Shown: positions 9,228 through 18,603, counted from the stretch's first letter. The stretch is 64,000 bases of DNA from Canibacter sp052085365 (GCA_052085365.1 JBQDFP010000010.1:1-64000); one strand, 5' to 3'. Program-made: numbers and translations. The notes: generated by a model not told the origin, from the sequence alone.

Positions 9228-9500
9228 CTACTTTTTCATGCGTTCGTAAACGCGCTTACAGTCGGGGCAGACCGGGAAACGGTCCGGGTTGCGTGATGGG
9301 GTCCACTTCTTGCCGCACAATGCACGCACGGGTTTACCAGTGACCGCAGATTCAACAATTTTTTCTTTAGGTACATAGTGCGAGAACCGCTCTTGATCGC
9401 CATCTTCAAGATGATCCTGTTCGAGCAGTTTTTCAAGTTCCCGATCCATCACATCGGTGCTACCACCGGTTGACGGTGCGTCTGTTGTCGAAGTACCCAT
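9228..9500 (-). CDS. DUF3039 family protein
   Basis: A 90-residue protein of DUF3039, a small actinobacterial family of unknown function. The N-terminal third is Ser/Thr/Gly-rich. The rest has HYVPKEKIVESAVTGKPVRALCGKKWTPSRNP-type sequence ending in a CPDCKRVYERM motif, so one Cys plus a CxxC could hold a metal. The ATG at 9500 was preferred to an upstream ATG at 9554 because family proteins are short at this end. Neither has a well-placed ribosome site. It lies 80 bp after the ABC permease gene on the same strand. Confidence 0.88.
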   Translation of the reverse strand: MGTSTTDAPSTGGSTDVMDRELEKLLEQDHLEDGDQERFSHYVPKEKIVESAVTGKPVRALCGKKWTPSRNPDRFPVCPDCKRVYERMKK

Positions 9501-9582
9501 ACAGCTATTGTAATCCTTCTGCCGCGTGAGGGCACCCTGATCAACATTTGCCATCACGGTGTGTAAAGATGGCGAAGGTGAC

Positions 9583-11157
9583 CTAGTCGTAGACCTCGGT
9601 GACTGCCAAGATTTCTGGGCCACTGCGGTCGAAGACACGTCCACCAATGAATACCGATGCAACCAGCACAACGATGCCGGACCCCACGCCAACGAGACAT
9701 GCAGTCATCACTTCAATAAAGTCGTGAGGTTCTTGCATCGCAATAATTGCCGCAAATAATGCGGGCAGTGACAACACTACGGCCGCCAGGACTGAAAGCG
9801 TTTGCGCAAATCCAGAACCAGACCCCGACCACTGCGGCTGCTGGAATGGACTGTCACCTGGCCGTGTCGAAGGATATGACCACCGGGCAGATACCATGCT
9901 TGAGACCCCTGAGGAAATCAGTAGCACCGCAATGTTGAGGCCCAGTACTGCGGGGAACAGTTGCCAATCTCCAACGATCGTTGAAGTAATACTCGAGCCG
10001 AGGAGCAGCAATGGCACCCCAATCAGGGCTACCGGAGCTAGCCGGCCGATTCGGTCATCACGGCCCCGGGTGCCGCTCGTAATATGCAACCAGATGGCCG
10101 TTGAATCCATAGCAACATCATTGTGGATCGACCAGCCGAGCAAGAAGAGCATGATCGGCAGTGGAAGCAGAACAACTATTTGCCAATCCATACCCGCGAT
10201 CAACAACGCAGCCACCATAAATGTTGGTGCAATGGGTAACGCCCAAAGCCCGACGCCATAGCGAGGGTCTCGTCGCCAATATGTCAGCGTTCGTGCAGCG
10301 ATCACTTGTGCCGGTCGGTCAGAGAAATACTCAAACCATCCAAGCCCGCTACGCGCAAGCCGCGACCGGTCCGGCGCGGGAATCGTTCGCATGGAAATAC
10401 TGGCAAGCAAGTACCAGAGCACCGCGAACAGTACGATCCACCCAGCAGTAGCACCCCAGCGTGCCAGAACCGGTGCGACTTCTGATCCCGCGGCAAGAAT
10501 ACCTTCGGTGGCTGAGCCGGCAGGCAACCATGAAAGCACCGTACTTGCGTCACGCAACCCTCCATCGTTATTGCGAATGATGGAGGTCACACCAAACACT
10601 GCCAGTGGCAATGTAGCGACTACAAACAGCACGAACACTACGCGACGAATTGCTGCGCCAACGCCGTTCACAAACACGAGACGAGAGAGCCCTGACGCAG
10701 CTCGTACCGAAGTAATGATGACTACATAGGTGAGTATCGATCCCACAATTACTGCCCACGGCAGGTCCCACCATTCGGCACGGAACACAGCGCGGGCAAC
10801 GAGCCATGCAAGCACGCCCAGCATGCTCCATGTGCACCAACCGGTGAGCCATATTCCTGTCGCTACTTGACCGGAGGTAACCGGAAACGGTGTAAAAGCA
10901 CGTGCTTCCACATGCCCTTTGCCTGCAAAAAATGCGGTTAGCACTGCAGCAATAGACACTGCAGAGGTGAGCACGATGTCATACTGATTGCGTACACCAA
11001 TGTCACCTGCGGACAAAAGTTCGGGAACATATGCAAGCGCTATAGCGGCTGCGAGTCCGAGTATGATGCCCACAATCAGACCGACAGCCCGAAGTGCGCT
11101 GCCCCGTAGTCCGCTGCCGAGCAGCGCTACACGGATTCTGAATGCCCGTGTAACCAC
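9583..11157 (-). CDS. ABC-2 type exporter, large membrane subunit
   Basis: A 524-residue protein with about a dozen hydrophobic segments, the permease partner of the ATPase encoded just upstream. It has no recognisable substrate-specific motif. An arginine-rich N terminus, long helices and charged cytoplasmic loops fit an ABC-2 type export permease of the kind common in Micrococcales. The start is GTG 11157, preceded by AAGGAAAGGG. It overlaps the ATPase gene by 31 bp, which implies co-translation. The substrate is unknown. The adjacent wall-polymer genes do not prove a role in polymer export, and the permease lacks the usual TagG-like length of about 270 residues. Confidence 0.8.
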   Translation of the reverse strand: MVTRAFRIRVALLGSGLRGSALRAVGLIVGIILGLAAAIALAYVPELLSAGDIGVRNQYDIVLTSAVSIAAVLTAFFAGKGHVEARAFTPFPVTSGQVATGIWLTGWCTWSMLGVLAWLVARAVFRAEWWDLPWAVIVGSILTYVVIITSVRAASGLSRLVFVNGVGAAIRRVVFVLFVVATLPLAVFGVTSIIRNNDGGLRDASTVLSWLPAGSATEGILAAGSEVAPVLARWGATAGWIVLFAVLWYLLASISMRTIPAPDRSRLARSGLGWFEYFSDRPAQVIAARTLTYWRRDPRYGVGLWALPIAPTFMVAALLIAGMDWQIVVLLPLPIMLFLLGWSIHNDVAMDSTAIWLHITSGTRGRDDRIGRLAPVALIGVPLLLLGSSITSTIVGDWQLFPAVLGLNIAVLLISSGVSSMVSARWSYPSTRPGDSPFQQPQWSGSGSGFAQTLSVLAAVVLSLPALFAAIIAMQEPHDFIEVMTACLVGVGSGIVVLVASVFIGGRVFDRSGPEILAVTEVYD

Positions 11158-12023
11158 TCGAGACCCTTTCCTTTCTCGTTTTCCTGAATTAGATGTGAGA
11201 AACGCTCTTCCAGCGTCATTCCTTCACGCACGTCATCGACTTTGCCCTGGGCAACAACTTCGCCGCCGACAATAACCACCACATGGTCACACACTCGCTG
11301 AATCAGTTCGAGACTGTGACTCGACATGATCACGCTGCCGCCGCCAGCTACATACTTCTCAAGAATTTCAGTCACATTTTGCGCAGAGACAGGGTCAATG
11401 GTTTCAAATGGTTCATCAAGCACGAGCACATCCGGCGCATGCACCATCGCACACGCGAGCATGATTTTTTTCTGCATACCCGCCGAATAGTCTGACACGA
11501 GGCGATCAAGCGCTGATTCAAGACCCAGCGCTTCGGCAAGCTCACGAGCCCGAAAAGACACCGTTTCCCGGTCGAGGCCCTGCAGAACTCCTGCATATTG
11601 GAGAAGTTGAGCTCCGGTCAGTCGGTCAAAGAGACGCAACCTGTCAGGAAGCGTACCAATCACTCGCTTTGCCGCGCGACCGTCAGACCACACATCAATA
11701 TCGCGCACGGTCACACGTCCCGAGGTGGGACGGTTCAGACCTGTAATCATCGATAGCGTCGTCGTTTTTCCTGCACCGTTGGGTCCAACGACGCCGGTCA
11801 TGGATCCCTCACGCACTTCAAATGAAACTTCATTTGCGGCCAGAAGGGTCCCGTAAGTTTTCGTTAACGCCTCGGTTTTCAGCACCACTTCTTTGGCGCT
11901 TGACGCTTGTGCACGCTCACGTGCGCGTTCAACTGAAAGTTTGGGCTTCACGCGACGCGTTTTTTCGGTCGCGGGAGCCGTTGATGACGTGGGTAACGAC
12001 GAGTTCGCGGATTCAGGCAGCAC
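11127..12023 (-). CDS. ABC transporter ATP-binding protein
   Basis: A 298-residue ABC ATPase. After a 45-residue basic N-terminal extension come Walker A GPNGAGKTT (about residues 80-88), the signature YSAGMQKK in place of LSGGQ, Walker B VLVLDEPFETID and the switch histidine in MSSHSLELI. The signature variant is typical of ABC-2 exporters of the drug/antibiotic or lipid type. It starts with GTG at 12023 without an obvious ribosome site and overlaps the permease gene by 31 bp. Substrate unknown. Confidence 0.9.
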   Translation of the reverse strand: MLPESANSSLPTSSTAPATEKTRRVKPKLSVERARERAQASSAKEVVLKTEALTKTYGTLLAANEVSFEVREGSMTGVVGPNGAGKTTTLSMITGLNRPTSGRVTVRDIDVWSDGRAAKRVIGTLPDRLRLFDRLTGAQLLQYAGVLQGLDRETVSFRARELAEALGLESALDRLVSDYSAGMQKKIMLACAMVHAPDVLVLDEPFETIDPVSAQNVTEILEKYVAGGGSVIMSSHSLELIQRVCDHVVVIVGGEVVAQGKVDDVREGMTLEERFSHLIQENEKGKGLEWLHGHSESV

Positions 12024-12085
12024 TTGAATAACCTATCAAACGAAGTTCCATTTCTTACAGTAAAAGTCTTGGTATGTGCGAAGCG

Positions 12086-13372
12086 CTACTTCTCAGTTAC
12101 GCCTGCACCGTCATGCGACCTCGCGTCCACACTACCCGCGACGTACTCGGCATGCTTATCCAACAGTTCCGCAACGGCGACTTCGAACCGTTTCGTTGGT
12201 GCACCAGGCCGCGTGTCACCGAAATAATAGTCGGACCAAGAAGAGAGTTTTTCACGAGCCTGCTGGTCCTGAAGTACGCGATCCACCTCGGCAACAATCT
12301 CGTGTGTTTGACCTGATGACAACCATTCGCAGTCCTTGAGAAACCCGCTTGTATCAATTTCTGCTTCGGGATTCTCCGGGCGAACCACCATAAGTGGTTT
12401 ACCCGTTGCCAAGCGGTCATACACCATGGCAGAAATATCACAGATCGCAACGTCAGGAAGACGTAGCTGCCAGCCCAGACTTCCGGAATCGTCATATACG
12501 TGTTGCGCATGGGGGTCTTTTTGGTTTGCTTCTTGAATCATGTGAATGATTCGTTGGTTAGCGGCACCAAAATGATCATCAACTACGCCACTACGCGGGT
12601 GCGGGCGGTACACCACTCGGTGGCGGTCACTTGCAAGCAATTCACGGACCAGCGTTTCACCGTGGCTCGCAACTGACCCATAGGTCGCGGCGGCCCGGTC
12701 CCCTTCCCACGTAGGCGCATAAAGTACGACCGTTCGATAGTCGCGCTCAAACGGCGCGTCTCCAACAAAATAGTCGGCTTGTGGTCGCCCGATCTCAAAC
12801 GTTCGAGTTTCTACGTCGTAGTCCCAGAGTGTTCTCATCAACCGTGCACGCGCTGCGTCTCCTGCGACAAACGCATAATCATATGTTTTGTACTGGTTGC
12901 TTGTCATGTACATTTTGTCGCTCTCCCCGTGGTTAATAAACACGTGGAACCGTCGACCGTAACGCATCATTTGGAAGTTTCTGGTGTTTTGGTTCACATA
13001 GAACACCACTTGCAACGGTTGTTCAGCAACAATTTTTTCTAGGTCGGAAATTTTCGGTACGTATTGAACGGGTAGGCCACTTTCTTGCATCAGGGCACGC
13101 GCCCCCATCGCGTTACGAGCAAGAATAAGAACTGGATGCGATTCGGCCAGTTTCTTGAGCGGTTCGTACCATTGCCGCATTTGGTAAATGTTGACGTCAC
13201 TGTCAGCAAAATACACACCAATTTCAAATCGGTTCTTCGGCAGTTGACCGCGTCGTCTAGTAAGCTCGCGCACGGTACTTAGGGCTCTGCGTCCCCGCAG
13301 AACCCGCTTCACCAGTTGGGTTGCTCGTTTTACATCGGTACCTATTCGCACGAAACCAAAGCCTATCCGCAA
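12086..13372 (-). CDS. TagF-like CDP-glycerol glycerophosphotransferase family protein
   Basis: A protein of about 428 residues related to CDP-glycerol:polyglycerophosphate glycerophosphotransferases, which build teichoic acid chains on the inner face of the membrane. Supporting motifs are VFINHGESDKMY (the HG catalytic region), VLYAPTWEGDR, VVYRPHPRSG and the nucleotide-binding VAICDISAMVYDRLATGKP. In TagF the last is usually DYSS, so the acceptor or donor may differ. The start is not certain: TTG 13372 has GGAGG four bases upstream and leaves room for the divergent glycosyltransferase. GTG 13351 is an alternative, and a TTG at 13420 would overlap that gene. It belongs with the wall-polymer locus to the right. 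Confidence 0.82.
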   Translation of the reverse strand: MRIGFGFVRIGTDVKRATQLVKRVLRGRRALSTVRELTRRRGQLPKNRFEIGVYFADSDVNIYQMRQWYEPLKKLAESHPVLILARNAMGARALMQESGLPVQYVPKISDLEKIVAEQPLQVVFYVNQNTRNFQMMRYGRRFHVFINHGESDKMYMTSNQYKTYDYAFVAGDAARARLMRTLWDYDVETRTFEIGRPQADYFVGDAPFERDYRTVVLYAPTWEGDRAAATYGSVASHGETLVRELLASDRHRVVYRPHPRSGVVDDHFGAANQRIIHMIQEANQKDPHAQHVYDDSGSLGWQLRLPDVAICDISAMVYDRLATGKPLMVVRPENPEAEIDTSGFLKDCEWLSSGQTHEIVAEVDRVLQDQQAREKLSSWSDYYFGDTRPGAPTKRFEVAVAELLDKHAEYVAGSVDARSHDGAGVTEK

Positions 13373-13393
13373 CCCTCCTCCAGAAACTCTGAA

Positions 13394-13399
13394 TATGAT
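13394..13399 (+). promoter_or_regulatory. Putative -10 of the glycosyltransferase gene
   Basis: TATGAT lies six bases before the GTG at 13406. Together with the absence of a ribosome site this suggests a leaderless transcript. No consensus -35 is seen 17 bp upstream. Confidence 0.45.
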
Positions 13400-13405
13400 C
13401 GAACT

Positions 13406-14434
13406 GTGACCGTTTCGCAAGAACTTCCTGCTGTGAGCTACATCATGCCCGTGTTAAATGAGGCAGAGTACCTCGAACGTGCCGTGGAACGCATCTTGTT
13501 GCAGGATTATCCTGCCGAGGTTGAAATTGTGCTGGCGTTAGGGCCTTCAACAGATGGAACCAATGAAATTGCCGATCAGCTTGCCCAGTCTGACCCACGG
13601 GTACGACTCGTTGCTAATCCCGATCGTGATATTCCTATCGCGCTAAATTTAGCGATCGCTCACACTTCACATCCGATTATTGTTCGGGTCGATGCACACT
13701 CTGACTTATCTGACCAATACACCCTCCATGCCGTCAGATCACTCATTGCCCAAAATGCGTCGAATGTCGGCGGTGTCATGAGCGCCGCCGGTGACGGCCC
13801 AGTACAGGAAGCAATTGCTCGCGGCTATAACAGCCCGTACGGTCTGGGCGGCGGCGCTTATCACGGCGATGGTGAACCCGCAGCGGCAGAGTCAGCATAT
13901 TTGGGAGTATTTCGCCGTGATGCCGTGCTTGAGGTAGGCGGTTACGACCCCGCGATACGCCGTGGCGAGGATTGGGAGCTCAATTTACGTTTACGCCAAG
14001 CGGGTCATCTCATTTGGTTTGACCCGTCACTCAAGGTCACTTACTGGCCGAGAAGCTCCTGGATCGCCCTGATCAAACAGTTTTTTGCAACTGGAGTATG
14101 GCGTGCGGTAATTACGAGGAAGTATCCGTCGCACACGCCGTTCAGGTTTTTTGTTCCGGGGACACTCGTGTTGACGCTTATTGCGGTTCTCGCAGTTGCA
14201 GTGCTTCAGCTCGTGAGTGTCGCTGGCGCTGAGTGGTCCCTTGTCTATTTGATTCCTGCGATGTATCTCATCGGAATCATTTTTGCTGTGTCTCGTATGC
14301 CGGGTCTCACCGGTTTCTTGAGCGTGGTTCGGTCCGCAATGGCGCTGATTCTGATGCACGTGAGTTGGGGCGCGGGTTTTCTGGTGGGCACCGTACGTGG
14401 CGGTAAAAACACAGTGGATCGTTCTCGTACCTAG
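13406..14434 (+). CDS. Family 2 glycosyltransferase, membrane-anchored
   Basis: A 342-residue GT2 enzyme similar to ExoA-type succinoglycan glycosyltransferases. The N terminus has the nucleotide-sugar fold (VSYIMPVLNEAEYLERAVE, ALGPSTDGTNEIA), then the DxD-like VDAHSD, the GGVMSAAGDGP segment and an acceptor region GRRGEDWELNLRLRQ-like (here IRRGEDWELNLRLRQAG). Two or three C-terminal membrane segments follow. GTG 13406 was chosen because the fold begins a few residues later and a -10 hexamer ends six bases before it. It is divergent from one TagF-like gene and convergent with another, so a part in wall glycopolymer assembly is likely but inferred. Confidence 0.88.
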   Translation: MTVSQELPAVSYIMPVLNEAEYLERAVERILLQDYPAEVEIVLALGPSTDGTNEIADQLAQSDPRVRLVANPDRDIPIALNLAIAHTSHPIIVRVDAHSDLSDQYTLHAVRSLIAQNASNVGGVMSAAGDGPVQEAIARGYNSPYGLGGGAYHGDGEPAAAESAYLGVFRRDAVLEVGGYDPAIRRGEDWELNLRLRQAGHLIWFDPSLKVTYWPRSSWIALIKQFFATGVWRAVITRKYPSHTPFRFFVPGTLVLTLIAVLAVAVLQLVSVAGAEWSLVYLIPAMYLIGIIFAVSRMPGLTGFLSVVRSAMALILMHVSWGAGFLVGTVRGGKNTVDRSRT

Positions 14435-14455
14435 TTAGTACTTGCTCGAGACAGA

Positions 14456-16819
14456 TTACCCCTGCTGGAGCAGTCCCCGGGATTGTAAAGCATCCACGAC
14501 TCGTTCGGCTGCATGGCCGTCGTCCCAAGGTTCAAATTTTTCTCGCCAAGCTGCGTATCGTTCTGCGTACTCCCCCGACCAGTTCGGATTCATATCGGCC
14601 GCAACAAACTTTTCGACAAGCTGAGCAAGATCCTCATATATTGTCACGACAGGGCCCGGGGCGTCAGCTTCAAAATCAAACGTGAAGCCACGTTCGGAGC
14701 AACGATAGTGTTCAAAGTCTGGAACGTAGAAAATAAGTGGCAGATGCGCGACTGGCGCATCAAACATCACTGAAGAATAGTCAGTGATAATGAGATCTGA
14801 TGCCAGAAAAACGTCGTTAATATCGCCGTGATTACTCACGTCTCTCACCCGGGGATGCACAGCCGTTTGCTGCGCGGCTCGGGTGTGACCACGCACTAAG
14901 ACCGTGACCTCGTCGCCGAGCCGGGTCGCAAGCGCCTGCACATCAAGCAACTGGCTTGGGGCAAGGTTCCGCGCTCTCCACGTGGGCATATAGGTAACAA
15001 CCATGTGTTTGCGGTCTGTCGGCATCGCAGCCAGGCCCAGCGCACCGCGTGCTGCGCGGATGTGTATCGGATGCCGCTGGTCACCGATGACTGCCCGCGC
15101 GAGCCGATCGTTTCTCGGGTATCCACTTTCAATAAGGTCGCCGGTAAACGCGTAGTTCGACCTGAATTGCTGGCTCGAATGCGGGTTCTGTGACAGCATC
15201 ATGGACCACCGACGGCTTTCCCGGTGAATAGCAATTCTTGTTCGCAGGCTGACATTCGGCCGCCCCAGAGCAAGCTGTTTCAGCATCGTTCCGTGCCAGG
15301 TTTGCAGGACTTGCTGGCCGACCCTTCGCCTAAAACCAAACCTGAGCCAGTCGTTCACTACAAGCAGATGAGCCTGCTTTCGGGCCGCAAAGTAGTGACG
15401 GGACCCAACGAGGACCGCGTGCGCGCCCTCGGGCACCCGGTCTCGCTCACTGGTCACACTCCAATATTGCGGTATTTCCGGAGAACGGGCCGAGATTTCC
15501 TGTGAGATCGCGAGCGGATTACACGCCACCTGTTTGCCGTAAAAACTTTCAAAGAACACAGCGGCCGGAGGCACGAGATCAGCGTAGGGAACGGTTAACT
15601 CTCGCACTGCCTCGAGAACTCTACTGGCAGAGTGCCCATCGCTCAAAGTGTGAAAGCGTTGTTTCAATTGTTGTGTCGCGATGACCGCGCTTCTGCGCGA
15701 AGTTTCATGATCGTACATATCGTCAAGCCGGGTAATGACGTCGTCCCATCGCTGATCCACCCGACCATGCGCGGTCACTTCGAGTGGTTCATACATCCCA
15801 CGAGAGTCCCGATACTGTTCAAGGTCGGGAGCGAACCAGACGACCGGTCGATCCGTGAGGGCGAAGTCAATTGCGGCAGAAGAGTAGTCGGTAATAATGG
15901 TGTCAAAGGCGGCAAGGTACGGCGTCAGGTCACGTTCGTCAGTAAACATGTATATCTTGTCGGACCGTAACGCGTCCCAATCGCCGACGCTCAACGGATG
16001 CGGACGAAGAAACAGCACGGCATCGCGTTGGCGAAGAAATTCTTGCAGCCGCGCAAGCTCTTGCTCGGTCGGAATTCCCGGATCCGACTCACCGTCACGC
16101 CACGTTGGCGCATACAGCAGTATGGGTCCTCGATGCTCCTGCACGCCAGCGCTCGCGAGTACTTGTCGACGAATGTCGCTGCTCGCTTCGTGGTCGTTGA
16201 TCGTTCGAATCAGTTCATCGTCTCGCGGGTCACCTAATGTGAGAACTTTGCCGGGTTGAACACGAAAAGCCGAGCGTAACCGTTCGGCGCTGGTGGGGCT
16301 TCCAGCAACAAATAGAGACACACGCTTCGCACCTGACTGATACATGCGTTGCATAAGTGGCCGCAGGAAGGCCGGTCCTGATATTCGCGTGGTCACCGGT
16401 GAATCGAAATGCAGTCTTTTCAGCGGCGCCCCATGCCACAGTTGCACCACCGTGCCGCCGAAGATACCGTACCGGTTCACGTCACCGAGTCCGTGTGTGA
16501 CGATCAAGAATTTCGCAGTGAGCGTGGCCCACAGCCCTGACCAACTGCTTCTGTCTATCGCGGTGAATCCGTGATCACGAGCCGATGCTTGCTCTTTCTC
16601 CGTCACACACAGCCAAATAATGTCAGCGTCTTGATCGCTACGCTGCAGTTCTAGCGCAACCGCTAGCGAGCCCTCCGCGACACCGGAACCGCTACCGAAC
16701 ACCCACTTCGTGGCCTTTCTCGGCACGAACCAAGACAGCAGCCAGCCCATGACATAGAGCGGTATCGCAAGCAGTTTTGCTGCGTTTCCGCGTTGGAATT
16801 GAAACTTGTGCTCGGTCAC
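14456..16819 (-). CDS. Two-module TagF-type CDP-glycerol glycerophosphotransferase
   Basis: A 787-residue protein with two complete TagF-like catalytic modules in tandem. An N-terminal hydrophobic segment (residues 17-32) may bind the membrane. Module 1 (about 1-405) has LWHGAPLKRL (127-136), LRPHP (271-275) and TDYSS (310-314). Module 2 (about 406-787) has TWHGTMLKQL (507-516), RGH (643-645) and TDYSS (679-683). The His of WHG and the DYSS site are the catalytic and CDP-glycerol-binding parts in Staphylococcus TagF, so both modules look intact. It starts with GTG. It probably polymerises a wall teichoic or related polyol-phosphate chain. The duplication may serve two linkages. Confidence 0.9.
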   Translation of the reverse strand: MTEHKFQFQRGNAAKLLAIPLYVMGWLLSWFVPRKATKWVFGSGSGVAEGSLAVALELQRSDQDADIIWLCVTEKEQASARDHGFTAIDRSSWSGLWATLTAKFLIVTHGLGDVNRYGIFGGTVVQLWHGAPLKRLHFDSPVTTRISGPAFLRPLMQRMYQSGAKRVSLFVAGSPTSAERLRSAFRVQPGKVLTLGDPRDDELIRTINDHEASSDIRRQVLASAGVQEHRGPILLYAPTWRDGESDPGIPTEQELARLQEFLRQRDAVLFLRPHPLSVGDWDALRSDKIYMFTDERDLTPYLAAFDTIITDYSSAAIDFALTDRPVVWFAPDLEQYRDSRGMYEPLEVTAHGRVDQRWDDVITRLDDMYDHETSRRSAVIATQQLKQRFHTLSDGHSASRVLEAVRELTVPYADLVPPAAVFFESFYGKQVACNPLAISQEISARSPEIPQYWSVTSERDRVPEGAHAVLVGSRHYFAARKQAHLLVVNDWLRFGFRRRVGQQVLQTWHGTMLKQLALGRPNVSLRTRIAIHRESRRWSMMLSQNPHSSQQFRSNYAFTGDLIESGYPRNDRLARAVIGDQRHPIHIRAARGALGLAAMPTDRKHMVVTYMPTWRARNLAPSQLLDVQALATRLGDEVTVLVRGHTRAAQQTAVHPRVRDVSNHGDINDVFLASDLIITDYSSVMFDAPVAHLPLIFYVPDFEHYRCSERGFTFDFEADAPGPVVTIYEDLAQLVEKFVAADMNPNWSGEYAERYAAWREKFEPWDDGHAAERVVDALQSRGLLQQG

Positions 16820-16836
16820 GGGCCTACTTTAGCGCG

Positions 16837-16871
16837 ATGCCCGTGCAGACTCCTGAAAGCTGCACGGGCAT
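16837..16871 (-). terminator. Hairpin between htrA and the two-module tagF gene
   Basis: A perfect 12-bp inverted repeat (ATGCCCGTGCAG and its complement) with an 11-base loop lies in the 83-bp gap between the htrA stop and the next start on the same strand. There is no U-run, as is common for actinobacterial terminators. It would separate htrA from the wall-polymer gene. Confidence 0.6.
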
Positions 16872-16902
16872 TGAATTGCTCTGTACTAAATCCGTGGGAG
16901 AG

Positions 16903-18603
16903 TTATTGTTCGAGTGTGTCGAGTGTGATGTCTACGGTCTGTGTTTTCCCGTCTCGGTTGTAACTAATCTCCACGTCACTTCCGCCTTCGTGCATGCGTA
17001 TGAGGGCTGATACTGAGGTTCCATCAGCGGCACCGACGCCATCAATTGCGGTAATGACGTCACCCTTCTTGAGACCGGCCTTTTCTGCGGGACTGTTTGG
17101 CTGGACCTCTGCGATCATCCCTCCGGCATGGCTTGCTTCAGCGTTTGAAGACGCGTCGCCCACTGATGCGCCAAGTAGCCCGTGGGAAGGCGTTTCTCCT
17201 GCAATCAAGTCATCGGCAACACGTTTTACGAGGTTGGACGGAATCGCAAATCCGAGGCCAACCGAACCCGCGGTTTCTTGTGTCCCAGTTGATGCAATGG
17301 CCACGTTAATTCCGATCAGGTCGCCGTCGCCGTTGAGCAATGCACCACCCGAGTTGCCCGGATTGATGGATGCATCGGTTTGCAGCACGGGCAGGGTCAC
17401 CTGCCCACCGGTTGATTGCTGCGGCTGCTGCGGCTGCTCCGGTTCCTGTCCGTCATCCGGGGTTTGGAAGTCCCATGGGAATCTGAAAGGTGAATCTTCG
17501 TCAGGCTGGTCGTCTCCGCCTTCGTCATCAGGTACCTGTGCACTCCCAACCGTAATACCGCGATTCGTTGCGCTAATAACACCGCTTGTGACGGTGCTCG
17601 ACAGGTTCAAAGGTGCACCAATAGCAACGGTCAAATCACCCACATTGACGGAGCTTGAGTCAGCAAGGTCAATCGTTGGCAAGTCTTCGCCATCAACTTT
17701 CACAACCGCAAGGTCAGCATACGGATCAACACCCACAACTTTCGCGTTCAGAATCTGCCCGTCGCTCATGCGCGCGCGAATAGTGGGGTCATTGCCCGCA
17801 GCGCCTTCCAGGGTGACGACGTGAGCATTCGTGATGATGTACCCGTCTTTGCTATAGATCACACCCGACCCTGACCCTTGCCCGCTGCTTCCGGCCACCT
17901 CGAGCGTAACGACGCTCGGAGTTCGTGCTTGCGCGATGGCTGAAACTGCGGTCGCGGTTTCTGTATTTTTGAGTTCAATTTGCCCGCTTTGCGATGAGGT
18001 TGCGCTGACAGAATCATTGTCGCTGTTTGCGAGCACGAGTGCCGCTGAGCCTCCGCCGACGAGTCCGCCAATTAATGCGCCAATAGCGAGACCGCCGAGA
18101 AGCACACCAGTTTTACCCGATTTCTTCTTGTCGGGCTGCTCGCCCGAGGACGAAAGGTTGTGGTGCGGGCCCTCTGGCCCGGCTGGCCCCTGCGGGCCGG
18201 CTACTCCGTGTTGCTGCGGCGTATAGTTCGGGATGGATCCACCCTGAGCCGGATGTTGTGGGTATTGCGCAGTGGGCTGTTCATTCGCTGGATGTACCGG
18301 CGGTGCATACTGAGGTGGTTGTGACCGTCGATACTGCGGGTCCTGCTCGAACGGCGGGTTCTGTTGCTCCCGAGCTTGCCGTGTCATATTTTGTGCAACT
18401 TGGCCAGGACTCATCTGCTCGTCAGGAGTGCGACTCCCCCAACCCTGCGGTGGTTGAGAGTAGCGTGGCTGCGGTGCCTGCTGTTCTGGGCTGCCGAGAT
18501 CTGACTGTTCGGAGTGTGCTCGTTGCGGTCTGTTCGCGTCAGCGCTCTGCCCATTGCGCGTCTGGTCTTGTGCGTCGTTACCCGACCCAAACGAATTACT
18601 CAT
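16903..18603 (-). CDS. htrA: HtrA/DegP-like membrane-anchored serine protease with PDZ domain
   Basis: A 566-residue trypsin-like protease for envelope protein quality control. Residues 1-165 are a disordered Pro/Gln-rich cytoplasmic tail with a short collagen-like run (GPQGPAGPEGP, 136-146). A membrane segment follows (about 167-191), then the protease domain with His261 (TNAHVV), Asp297 (YADLAVV) and Ser418 (GNSGG), and a C-terminal PDZ domain (about 475-560). An acidic Pro/Gln-rich insert (about 357-401) lies between two strands of the protease domain. The ATG at 18603 has AAGGAC upstream. It is not next to sigE, its frequent partner in mycobacteria. Confidence 0.94.
   Translation of the reverse strand: MSNSFGSGNDAQDQTRNGQSADANRPQRAHSEQSDLGSPEQQAPQPRYSQPPQGWGSRTPDEQMSPGQVAQNMTRQAREQQNPPFEQDPQYRRSQPPQYAPPVHPANEQPTAQYPQHPAQGGSIPNYTPQQHGVAGPQGPAGPEGPHHNLSSSGEQPDKKKSGKTGVLLGGLAIGALIGGLVGGGSAALVLANSDNDSVSATSSQSGQIELKNTETATAVSAIAQARTPSVVTLEVAGSSGQGSGSGVIYSKDGYIITNAHVVTLEGAAGNDPTIRARMSDGQILNAKVVGVDPYADLAVVKVDGEDLPTIDLADSSSVNVGDLTVAIGAPLNLSSTVTSGVISATNRGITVGSAQVPDDEGGDDQPDEDSPFRFPWDFQTPDDGQEPEQPQQPQQSTGGQVTLPVLQTDASINPGNSGGALLNGDGDLIGINVAIASTGTQETAGSVGLGFAIPSNLVKRVADDLIAGETPSHGLLGASVGDASSNAEASHAGGMIAEVQPNSPAEKAGLKKGDVITAIDGVGAADGTSVSALIRMHEGGSDVEISYNRDGKTQTVDITLDTLEQ

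Noticed and set aside
12790..12810. AAACGTTCGA as a half SOS box
   Set aside because: Only one half-site is present and it lies inside the TagF-like coding region.
16994..17824. A 276-codon plus-strand frame opposite htrA
   Set aside because: The frame is Pro/Ser/Thr-rich as expected from the reverse of a protease gene, and htrA has complete catalytic motifs.
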